The translations under genes were made by a program, and so were the position numbers. From an uncultured Devosia sp. (GTDB taxonomy: Bacteria > Pseudomonadota > Alphaproteobacteria > Rhizobiales > Devosiaceae), in NCBI GenBank assembly GCA_913775215.1, contig CAJYKO010000398.1:1-6244 (forward strand): a stretch of DNA of 6,244 nucleotides, written 5' to 3'. The notes under the pieces were generated by a model. That model was given only the letters and a program-made list of their open reading frames with translations. It was not told the DNA's origin and did not search any database. Every line of letters starts with the position of its first letter. Positions within the stretch are counted from its first letter, which is position 1. Shown here piece by piece: positions 1 to 5,133 of the stretch.

Positions 1-184
1 GGCCAGCAGTGTTGCCGACGAACTGGCCGCCAGCGCGGATACCGGCATAGAGGCCGTCCCACGAGAAACCAGCAGATTCATAGATCGGCTGCGGGGTGGT
101 CGGGATGATGAGGTCAGCGGCCTGAGCGCCACCAACCATCAGAGCAGCGGCTGCAACGCCGAGCGAGAGAGAACGTACAAACAT
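1..184 (-). CDS. Omp25-like outer-membrane beta-barrel protein, N-terminal part (cut by left edge)
   Basis: Sixty-one codons are visible before the window edge. The protein opens with a Sec signal peptide: MFVR, then a hydrophobic Ala/Leu/Val stretch, with likely cleavage after AQA at residue 22. The mature start has the pattern ADLI-Pro-rich-IYE-AGFSWDGLYAGI. The W-x-G-x-Y-x-G element is typical of the first strand of small rhizobial/Brucella Omp25/Omp31-type barrels. The start is supported by a GGGAG ribosome-binding site at 193-197, 8 nt upstream of the ATG. The mature N-terminus closely resembles that of the next gene upstream (523-1068), so the two are tandem paralogues on the same strand, 338 bp apart. 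The role is inferred as an abundant structural or porin-like outer-membrane protein; substrate unknown. The rest of the barrel lies outside the window. Confidence 0.85.
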   Translation of the reverse strand, partial: MFVRSLSLGVAAAALMVGGAQAADLIIPTTPQPIYESAGFSWDGLYAGIRAGGQFVGNTAG

Positions 185-522
185 ATCTTGCACTCCCATA
201 GAGTTAACCGTAGTCGCCGGACTAATGACTCAAGGGGTGAGAACTAGCAACCCCGCACCGACACATATTAGGCGGTGAGGCTAAGTTTTCATGACCAAAA
301 CCGGCCAGGTGTTGCCATAAGGTCGCTAATTTGGTCCAGTTTGATACAAATTGACGCATTCTTCCGAGCGATCGGCTTAAAATGCGCGTTCGTACCGCGT
401 CTGAATTAAGGCGGCGACGACCTTCATTGCCACATTGTTGCCCGAAATGCAAATGGCCTCGCAAGGTTTGCGAGGCCATTTTTCATGATTCTGTAAGAAT
501 CGGACCAATTGGCCCGGAAAGA
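185..522. other. Intergenic region between the two OMP genes
   Basis: This is the only gap above 300 bp. No reading frame here resembles a protein. It holds the strong hairpin at 451-481 and a short dyad TAGTC/GACTA (211-215 and 220-224) in the presumed leader of the downstream OMP gene. A minus-strand TAATAT hexamer at 265-270 is a possible -10 box for that gene, giving a leader of about 75 nt, but no good -35 box stands 17 nt upstream of it. On the plus strand there is TTGACG at 351-356 and TAAAAT at 378-383, but they are 21 nt apart, which is too far for a standard promoter. Confidence 0.5.
451..483. terminator. Strong intrinsic terminator hairpin
   Basis: Perfect 14-bp inverted repeat, 451-464 against 468-481, with a 3-nt loop. 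On the plus strand it runs into TTTTT (479-483), a textbook terminator. On the minus strand the tail is ATTTGCATTT, weaker but usable. It begins about 40 nt beyond the stop codon of the minus-strand OMP gene at 523, so ending that transcript is the obvious job. The better U-tract faces the plus strand, where no gene is known. Confidence 0.8.
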
Positions 523-1068
523 TCAGAAGTGGAAGGCTGCGCCCACCGTGAACTGGTCCTTGGGATTGTTGCCTTCGACAGGGAAACCGTGAAGGTACTG
601 GGCCCGCACCGACATGCTGTCAGTAACGGCAACTTCTACGCCGCCACCGAGGAGAACATCGCTTTCGTCCGGGACACCCAGGTCTATGCCGTAGCCGCCA
701 GCCGCGTAGACGACGACATTGTCGGAAACCACCAAGCCGGCCCGACCGAGCAACTGACCATAGCTGGTATCGAGATTGCCGCCAGTCAGACCTTGAACGG
801 CGACTTCGGCACCGAGCAGGTAGAAATCGAACTGAGCGTTGACGCCAGCCATGGCACCGAGACCATATTGCGTGCCGCCGGTATCGCTGTTTTGGATGCC
901 GCCATAAAGGCCGCCGTAGAAGCCGCTCCAATCGAAGCCAGCATCTTCATAGACGGGCAGTTCGGCCGGGGTGCTTGTCGGAACGGTGATCAGATCGGCT
1001 GCGAAGACCGAGCCCGACATGAGGGCGGTGGCAAGCGTTGCCAGGGCGATCTTCTGAGACATGCGCAT
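523..1068 (-). CDS. Omp25-like outer-membrane beta-barrel protein, complete
   Basis: A 181-residue protein. The signal peptide MRMSQK plus an Ala/Leu core is probably cleaved after VFA at residue 23. The mature part of about 158 residues alternates polar and hydrophobic residues in roughly eight strands, from W-S-G-F-Y-G-G near the N-terminus to DQFTVGAAFHF at the C-terminus. The terminal Phe with alternating aromatics matches the BAM-recognition signal of beta-barrel proteins. Length and strand count fit an eight-stranded barrel of the Omp25/OmpA-transmembrane type. The start is the first ATG of MRM, because AAGGAG (1075-1080) lies 6 nt upstream; it would be 12 nt from the second Met. A longer frame reaching 1248 lacks signal-peptide logic and is not used. 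Paralogue of the gene ending at the left edge. The substrate, if it forms a pore, cannot be read from sequence. Confidence 0.9.
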   Translation of the reverse strand: MRMSQKIALATLATALMSGSVFAADLITVPTSTPAELPVYEDAGFDWSGFYGGLYGGIQNSDTGGTQYGLGAMAGVNAQFDFYLLGAEVAVQGLTGGNLDTSYGQLLGRAGLVVSDNVVVYAAGGYGIDLGVPDESDVLLGGGVEVAVTDSMSVRAQYLHGFPVEGNNPKDQFTVGAAFHF

Positions 1069-1282
1069 CGCGTTCTCCTTAGCATTGCGAACAGCGGATA
1101 AACAGGAAACGACTACTCGAAACGCCCGTTCCCCTGCTGGTCCTTTGCGGCCGGCGATCGGTGCACATGTGCAACAGGTCTCGTCGCGGCCGAGGCGAAT
1201 TTCATCGCGCAATCCGGCCAGAAGCTGACGTCGAGCCGGCCAAAACAAGGCGATGGCTCAACGTTGCACAGAGGTCACACAA

Positions 1283-2014
1283 CTACGATGTCGCCAATTC
1301 GCCGACGAGAACCGGTTCAGCCCGATAGTCCTGCGGGAACAAGGAAGCCAAAGCATCGATCTTGGGGAGATCATTGCGAACAATGTAGGGCCAGGTCGGG
1401 TTCAGTGTCAGGAAGTCCTGATGGTACTGCTCGGCTGGATAGAAGGCCTTGAACTGTTCGATCGTGGTGACGATAGGGCCATCGAATTTTTTCAATCCGT
1501 CCAACTCGGCGATATAGGCTTTTGCGACTTCGGCCTGGTCGGCATTGAGCGCAAAAATGGTGGAGCGGTATTGGGTGCCGCGGTCAGGACCCTGAAAATT
1601 TAGCTGCGTCGGGTTGTGCGCGACAGAGAAATAGATCTGCAGCAGCTTCCCGAAGCTCACAACGGATGGGTCATAGGTGACCTCGACGGTTTCTGCATGC
1701 CCCGTGTCGCCGCGCGAAGTCTGATCGTAGGTCGCTGTTTCGGCGCTGCCGCCTGAATATCCGGATACAGCTTGGGTTACGCCTTTGACGTGCTGAAAGA
1801 CTCCTTGGACGCCCCAGAAGCAACCGCCGGCAACGACGAGCTTTGCTGCCGTCCCAGCTTCCTTGAGGTCCCTGGAGGGGGGCGGAATCTCAACTGGCTC
1901 CTCCTGAGCCACGGAATGGCTAGCCATGAAAGGCAGCGACAGAATCGGAAGCACGGCCAAACCGCCGAGCAAGGACCGGCGCGATAGCTGAAAACGCGGA
2001 GACGAGGACTGCAT
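1283..2014 (-). CDS. msrA: Tat-exported peptide-methionine (S)-S-oxide reductase MsrA, one-Cys type
   Basis: A 243-residue protein. It reduces the S-epimer of methionine sulfoxide in proteins. A twin-arginine signal is visible: S-R-R-S-L-L at residues 11-16, a hydrophobic core, and likely cleavage after SVA at residue 36, which places the enzyme in the periplasm. The catalytic motif GCFWG has Cys65. Family signatures follow in order: GYSGG, GHAETVEV, NPTQLN-QGPD-GTQYRS and EQYHQDFL. Cys65 is the only cysteine; the C-terminal tail (PKIDALASLFPQ onward) lacks the resolving cysteines seen in E. coli MsrA, so regeneration must use an external thiol partner. The start at 2014 was chosen because it gives an intact Tat signal; a frame open to 2074 adds 20 unlikely residues. 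The RBS is weak (AGG at 2021-2023) and lies in an inverted repeat that includes the A of the ATG. No clear terminator follows the stop. Confidence 0.93.
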   Translation of the reverse strand: MQSSSPRFQLSRRSLLGGLAVLPILSLPFMASHSVAQEEPVEIPPPSRDLKEAGTAAKLVVAGGCFWGVQGVFQHVKGVTQAVSGYSGGSAETATYDQTSRGDTGHAETVEVTYDPSVVSFGKLLQIYFSVAHNPTQLNFQGPDRGTQYRSTIFALNADQAEVAKAYIAELDGLKKFDGPIVTTIEQFKAFYPAEQYHQDFLTLNPTWPYIVRNDLPKIDALASLFPQDYRAEPVLVGELATS

Positions 2015-2077
2015 AGGGCACCTAAATTGGAAGTGCCCTAAACATAATACCCCTGCCCCATCTTGCGTACACACAAG
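2014..2077 (-). promoter_or_regulatory. Candidate msrA promoter with two dyads
   Basis: A -10-like TATTAT lies at 2044-2049 on the minus strand, putting the start of transcription near 2037. Over that point and reaching the msrA start codon is an 8-bp perfect inverted repeat, TAGGGCAC (2014-2021) against GTGCCCTA (2033-2040), with an 11-nt spacer. A second, imperfect dyad of 16 bp (2062-2077, CTTGTGTG/TACGCAAG, 6 of 8 pairs) sits near where the -35 box would be. No good -35 hexamer is visible at 16-18 nt. Either dyad could be an operator; the first could also be an RNA hairpin masking the start codon. The function is inference. Confidence 0.35.
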
Positions 2078-2177
2078 TTGGAGAGACAGGCTCAGACACG
2101 CCAGTGTGTTTGAAGAATTTTGGAGGATGATGACATCACTTAATTGCCACCCACATCTTCAATCTTGAAGGAAAGGG

Positions 2178-2254
<77 letters not shown>

Positions 2255-2289
2255 ATCGGCGAACCGTGTGGCCCGCTGAACGTGACGCT

Positions 2290-2318
2290 GATGTACCCAG
2301 CCCCTATTCCTAAGTCAA
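2290..2318 (-). promoter_or_regulatory. Sigma-70-type promoter of tRNA-Asp
   Basis: TTGACT (2313-2318) and TACATC (2290-2295) are separated by exactly 17 nt on the minus strand. Transcription would start near 2283, about 29 nt before the mature tRNA 5' end. Confidence 0.6.
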
Positions 2319-2541
2319 GCGCTCGAAACGGCATCCGGCATAAAAACTTCACAGAGGGCCGCGAGCCTGTGGAAAACTCTTGAGCGTCAAACGACAAGCG
2401 GCATTCCTTCACCTTGGAGATGAGGTATTTGCTCGTTATTTCTGGGAGTGTGGTCTGGGCTCGTGCGCTTTGCGCCAAGCTGTGTGCGGCTTCTAGCCAG
2501 AAGTCTGCCCGGATGGCCAGCGCTATTTCAAGCGCAAGCGA

Positions 2542-3051
2542 TCAATGCGTGGGAATCGAACGCAGCACACGGGCCAAAGTGTCTTTGTCCTGGCCGGCGC
2601 CTTCCCGGCATTGCTTGGTACCGACAGCGATTTGGGCGATATCGGCCACCCTACCCCTCCCGATCGGGAAGGATTTGACGGCGGTAGACGCGGTCTGGTG
2701 CGTGCTGTGCTCGTTAAAATGGAACGCGGCCACATTGGCCAGACCTGAATCCTGGAAAAGAACGACGATGCAGACATAGTCGTCGTCTTTCCGATCATAA
2801 TTGGTCAGAACCGTTTCAAGCTGCAGTGCGTCATGGTCCTGGGTCAGAATCAGGTCTACCCACTGATTCCGTTTCCAGTCCCACTTGCCGTGAAAAATTT
2901 GGCAAGGCGCGCTTTGGCCGAGATCCCTGCATTCGGCACGCTTGAGGATCTGCCAGTCGTAACCTTCCCAGTCTGCGCGGCTGTCAGCGACAGCGGCGCC
3001 AGGCGTGAGGGTCAAGGCGCTGAGAACCGGGATGAACTTGGAAAGAATCAT
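2542..3051 (-). CDS. Small secreted protein of unknown function
   Basis: I do not recognise the family. A 169-residue product with a convincing Sec signal peptide (MILSK, hydrophobic core FIPVLSALTL, likely cleavage after AVA at residue 22). The mature part is soluble and rich in Trp and Asp near its start (DWEGYDW, WDWKRNQW). It has four cysteines at 41, 50, 94 and 148, an even number compatible with two periplasmic disulfides. There is no catalytic motif, no further membrane segment and no lipobox cysteine. The start is uncertain: an ATG at 3078 and a TTG at 3087 are in frame, but none of the three has a proper Shine-Dalgarno. 3051 is chosen because it gives the most regular signal peptide. 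The gene lies alone between tRNA-Val (75 nt upstream) and tRNA-Asp, with no own promoter or terminator visible. Confidence 0.65.
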   Translation of the reverse strand: MILSKFIPVLSALTLTPGAAVADSRADWEGYDWQILKRAECRDLGQSAPCQIFHGKWDWKRNQWVDLILTQDHDALQLETVLTNYDRKDDDYVCIVVLFQDSGLANVAAFHFNEHSTHQTASTAVKSFPIGRGRVADIAQIAVGTKQCREGAGQDKDTLARVLRSIPTH

Positions 3052-3126
3052 GCCAGCAGTTTTGCGATGCCGCGCCATTTCCCGCAACTGGCGCCAAACG
3101 CTGGGCTGTCATGAATTGAAGAGGAA

Positions 3127-3202
3127 TGGTGGGCGATGACGGACTCGAACCGCCGACATTCTCGGTGTAAACGAGACGCTCTACCAACTGAGCTAATCGC
3201 CC
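3127..3202 (-). tRNA. tRNA-Val(TAC)
   Basis: A 76-nt cloverleaf with encoded CCA. The acceptor stem GGGCGAT/ATCGCCC is perfect and the discriminator is A73. The D arm is GCTC/GAGC, and the anticodon stem TCTCG/CGAGA carries the loop TTTACAC, so the anticodon is TAC. The T arm is GGCGG/CCGTC with the loop TTCGAGT. No terminator is evident before the secreted-protein gene downstream, so read-through into it is possible. Confidence 0.97.
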
Positions 3203-3232
3203 GTCCGACACAGCGTGTCTGGAACGAGGCTC

Positions 3233-3261
3233 TGATTAGGGGGCTTGCCCTGCCCCGTCAA
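3233..3261 (-). promoter_or_regulatory. Sigma-70-type promoter of tRNA-Val
   Basis: TTGACG (3256-3261) and TAATCA (3233-3238) lie on the minus strand with a 17-nt spacer. The predicted start near 3226 is about 24 nt before the mature tRNA. The -35 box begins 4 nt after the U-tract of the HU terminator, so the two units are tightly packed but separable. Confidence 0.65.
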
Positions 3262-3265
3262 CTGC

Positions 3266-3299
3266 AAAACAAAACGGCCCCACGTTTTCCGCGGGGCCG
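3266..3299 (-). terminator. Intrinsic terminator of the HU gene
   Basis: On the minus strand, CGGCCCCGCG (3299-3290) pairs with CGTGGGGCCG (3284-3275) in a 10-bp stem (one G-U) with loop GAAAA. The stem is followed by TTTTGTTTT (3274-3266). It starts about 30 nt after the HU stop codon. Confidence 0.9.
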
Positions 3300-3328
3300 C
3301 TTGGCAGAATGCGCTAAAAGCAAAGCTC

Positions 3329-3601
3329 TTAGTTGATCGCGTCCTTGAGGCCCTTGCCGGGCTTGAACTTGGCCTGGTTCGAGGCCGGAATCTGGATTTC
3401 AGCGCCGGTGGCCGGATTGCGGCCGGTCGAGGCCTTGCGCTGGGAAACGGCAAAGGTGCCGAAACCAACGAGACGAACTTCATCACCCGACTTCAGGGCG
3501 GCGGTGATGGCTTCGAACACTGCGTCAACCGCTTCAGCGGCCTGAGCCTTGGTGATCGTAGCCTTGTCGGCAACGACGCCAACCAGATCGTTCTTGTTCA
3601 T
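3329..3601 (-). CDS. hupB: DNA-binding protein HU
   Basis: A 90-residue protein, the normal HU length. The N-terminal helical dimerisation part (residues 1-38, MNKNDLVGVVADKA onward) is followed by the beta-arm signature G46-F-G-T-F and R61-N-P63-A-T-G. Pro63 is the conserved arm-tip proline that intercalates and bends DNA. The C-terminal GKGLKDAIN closes the fold. It acts as a homodimer that compacts the nucleoid and binds DNA without strict sequence specificity. The start ATG has GAGGA (3608-3612) 6 nt upstream. It is a monocistronic unit: strong terminator downstream, about 190 bp of non-coding DNA upstream. The naming hupB versus hupA cannot be settled from one copy. Confidence 0.97.
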   Translation of the reverse strand: MNKNDLVGVVADKATITKAQAAEAVDAVFEAITAALKSGDEVRLVGFGTFAVSQRKASTGRNPATGAEIQIPASNQAKFKPGKGLKDAIN

Positions 3602-3687
3602 TGCGTATCCTCACAGTGAATGCCCGCCCTCGCTGGCGTAGCTTTAGGTGGCGGCAACCCTTGGTCGATTCTAGCTCATACGCAAGT

Positions 3688-3725
3688 GTTTCCGCCGTTT
3701 TGGCGAGGCCGAACGGTACGGAAAC
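3688..3725. repeat. Inverted repeat upstream of the HU gene
   Basis: Arms GTTTCCG (3688-3694) and CGGAAAC (3719-3725), extended inward by CCGTT (3695-3699) and AACGG (3712-3716) with a 2-nt bulge: twelve pairs around a 12-nt loop. It is not followed by a U-tract on either strand, so a terminator is unlikely. It lies 87-124 bp upstream of the HU start, close to a minus-strand TAGAAT (-10-like) at about 3668-3673. A regulatory role is possible but unproven. Confidence 0.4.
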
Positions 3726-3753
3726 GTTAATGGCGCGGAATTTAGGGCCCGAC

Positions 3754-3784
3754 AAGGCCGAACTCTCCCGAAATCCGGCCTTTT
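3754..3784. terminator. Possible terminator after the transporter genes
   Basis: AAGGCCG (3754-3760) and CGGCCTT (3776-3782) form a 7-bp stem with a 15-nt loop, just past the stop codon of the complete transporter gene (3790). On the minus strand the tail is only TTGTC. On the plus strand it is TTTT. It is a weak, possibly bidirectional terminator. Confidence 0.4.
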
Positions 3785-3789
3785 CACCA

Positions 3790-4989
3790 TCATTCCGCCG
3801 GTTTTTTTGCCGCGGCGGGCGCAGTTTGGATTCCTGCCATCAACGGCAGCGCCAGAACGTAGATCGTTATCGCGGCGATCCAGATCATCCCCGGCCAGTC
3901 GTGGCGAACCTGGGCATAGATGAAGCTGAAGAGCAGTGGACCAAACACCGAGGCGATGCTGACGATACTGGCCAGCACGCCCTGGAGCTGCCCCTGATGT
4001 TCGCCATCGACCTGCTTGGTGATGAGCGACTGGAGAGCAGGCATGCCGATGCCTCCGAGGGCAAAGACAGGCGCCAGAGCAAAGAGTAACCAGCCATGGC
4101 CCGCAAAGGCCAAAGTGAGCATGGCGCCGACTTCGAAGGCCATGCCGACTATCAGCGCCCAGCGTTCGCCGAGTCGCTCGACGGCAGGGCCTGTGAGAAA
4201 AGCCTGAGCCAAGGCATGGAAGACGCCGAAAGCGCCGAGCGAGAGGCCGATCATCATGCCGCTGAAAGCGAAACGATCTTCGCTGAACTGGGCCCAGGCG
4301 GTTCCGTAGACCGTTCCGACGAAATTCATGATCAGGAAGATCGCCATCAGGGGAACGAGGGTCTTGAAATTAAAGGCCCAGGCGAGTGGCTTGAAGGGGT
4401 TGAGGGTCGACCAAGTGAAGCGGGCATCGGCCTGTCCTTTTCGCGATTCGGGCAGCACGAAGAGTGCCAGGGCGAAGTTGACACCATTGAGCGCTGCCGC
4501 TGCGAGGAATGGCGAGCGCAGCCACCAATCGCCCAAGACGCCACCCAATACCGGACCAATGATGAAGCCGACGCCGAACATGGCGTGGAAGAGGCCGAAG
4601 CGCTGAGCCCGCTCTTCTTCGCTGGTTATATCGGTGATGTAGGCAGTGGCGACGGCCATATTGGCGCTGGTCACGCCGGCAATGGCGCGACCAAGCACCA
4701 GCATCCAGAGATGAGGGGCCAGCGCCATGGTGACATAGTCGATGGCAGCGCCGGCCAGCGAGACGAGAAGTACAGGCCGGCGGCCGAAACGATCGCTCAA
4801 AACCCCGAGAATGGGCGAAAACAGGAACTGGCAAGCGGAGTAAAGCGCCAGCATCAAGCCGAGGAGCAGCGAAATATCGCCGGTGTGTCCGACATCCCGG
4901 AGGAGTGCCGGGAGAATCGGAAAGATCAGGCCAATGCCGATCGCGTCGAGCATGACCGCGGAAAGAATTACGACAAGCGCCTTGTTCAT
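3790..4989 (-). CDS. TetA-like MFS drug/proton antiporter (TCR/Tet family), complete
   Basis: A 399-residue, 12-helix inner-membrane protein, the same length class as TetA(C). MFS motif A is G62-V-L-S-D66-R-F-G-R-R; antiporter motif C is G-F-I-I-G145-P-V-L-G-G150. The sequence aligns without gaps to TetA(B) numbering in the first half: D15 in TM1, D66, D84 in TM3, R101, D120 and R127 are all present. In the second half H258 matches TetA(B) His257, but the position of Asp285 is Glu286. The start at 4989 matches the N-terminus of TetA proteins and has GGAG (4997-5000) 7 nt upstream; an open extension of 47 codons to a TTG at 5130 has no homology and is dropped. It probably exports a hydrophobic drug or metabolite in exchange for protons. 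Tetracycline as substrate is not shown. It may be co-transcribed with the paralogue upstream. Confidence 0.93.
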   Translation of the reverse strand: MNKALVVILSAVMLDAIGIGLIFPILPALLRDVGHTGDISLLLGLMLALYSACQFLFSPILGVLSDRFGRRPVLLVSLAGAAIDYVTMALAPHLWMLVLGRAIAGVTSANMAVATAYITDITSEEERAQRFGLFHAMFGVGFIIGPVLGGVLGDWWLRSPFLAAAALNGVNFALALFVLPESRKGQADARFTWSTLNPFKPLAWAFNFKTLVPLMAIFLIMNFVGTVYGTAWAQFSEDRFAFSGMMIGLSLGAFGVFHALAQAFLTGPAVERLGERWALIVGMAFEVGAMLTLAFAGHGWLLFALAPVFALGGIGMPALQSLITKQVDGEHQGQLQGVLASIVSIASVFGPLLFSFIYAQVRHDWPGMIWIAAITIYVLALPLMAGIQTAPAAAKKPAE

Positions 4990-5001
4990 CGACTGGCTCC
5001 A

Positions 5002-5128
5002 GGCCGCAGACGATCCCTGCGGCTGCAGAATGAGGATGGCTTGTCTGCGCCTGAGCACAACAAGAGACAAGACATTTGCGATGGATTTATCGCGCACTGT
5101 GCTGACAGAACTCGGCAGCAGACGATCC
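5002..5128. repeat. Direct repeat in the gap between the two transporter genes
   Basis: A 15-bp sequence occurs at 5002-5016 (GGCCGCAGACGATCC) and 5114-5128 (GGCAGCAGACGATCC), 14 of 15 matching with 11 identical in a row. The first copy is just upstream of the ribosome-binding site of the complete transporter; the second lies 5 bp beyond the stop codon of the other. They bracket nearly all of the 144-bp gap. They could be leftovers of the tandem duplication or paired regulator half-sites. Confidence 0.6.
5040..5071. repeat. Inverted repeat inside the transporter gap
   Basis: CTTGTCT (5040-5046) and AGACAAG (5065-5071) are perfect 7-bp arms with an 18-nt spacer. There is no U-tract, so it is not a terminator. 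The position, 51-82 bp upstream of the complete transporter start, would suit an operator, but 7-bp arms at this spacing can arise by chance. Confidence 0.35.
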
Positions 5129-5133
5129 AACCA

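Noticed and set aside
203..233. TTGAGT and GTTAAC as promoter of the left-hand OMP gene
   Set aside because: The spacer is about 19-20 nt and transcription would start on top of the ribosome-binding site.
382..1101. Plus-strand frame of 239 codons opposite the complete OMP gene
   Set aside because: It is antisense to a protein with a signal peptide and complete barrel, includes the terminator hairpin, and has no recognisable family.
1162..1173. Perfect 12-bp palindrome TGCACATGTGCA, 94 bp upstream of the OMP start
   Set aside because: About one or two 12-bp palindromes are expected by chance in a window of this size, and no promoter elements accompany it. Only conservation would revive it.
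2015..2074. Longer msrA start adding 20 residues
   Set aside because: The added residues precede a complete Tat signal, would bury it internally, and run through the probable promoter.
2158..2171. CTTCAA/TTGAAG dyad just after tRNA-Asp as its terminator
   Set aside because: Six AT-rich pairs around a 2-nt loop with no U-tract; too weak to call.
3802..3808. Run of seven T in the end of the transporter gene as a phase-variation tract
   Set aside because: It lies in the last few codons, where slippage would hardly alter the protein, and seven bases is short for a contingency locus.
4990..5130. 47-codon extension of the complete transporter to a TTG
   Set aside because: No homology to TetA proteins, which start at the MNKAL-like residues, and a good ribosome-binding site sits at the internal ATG.
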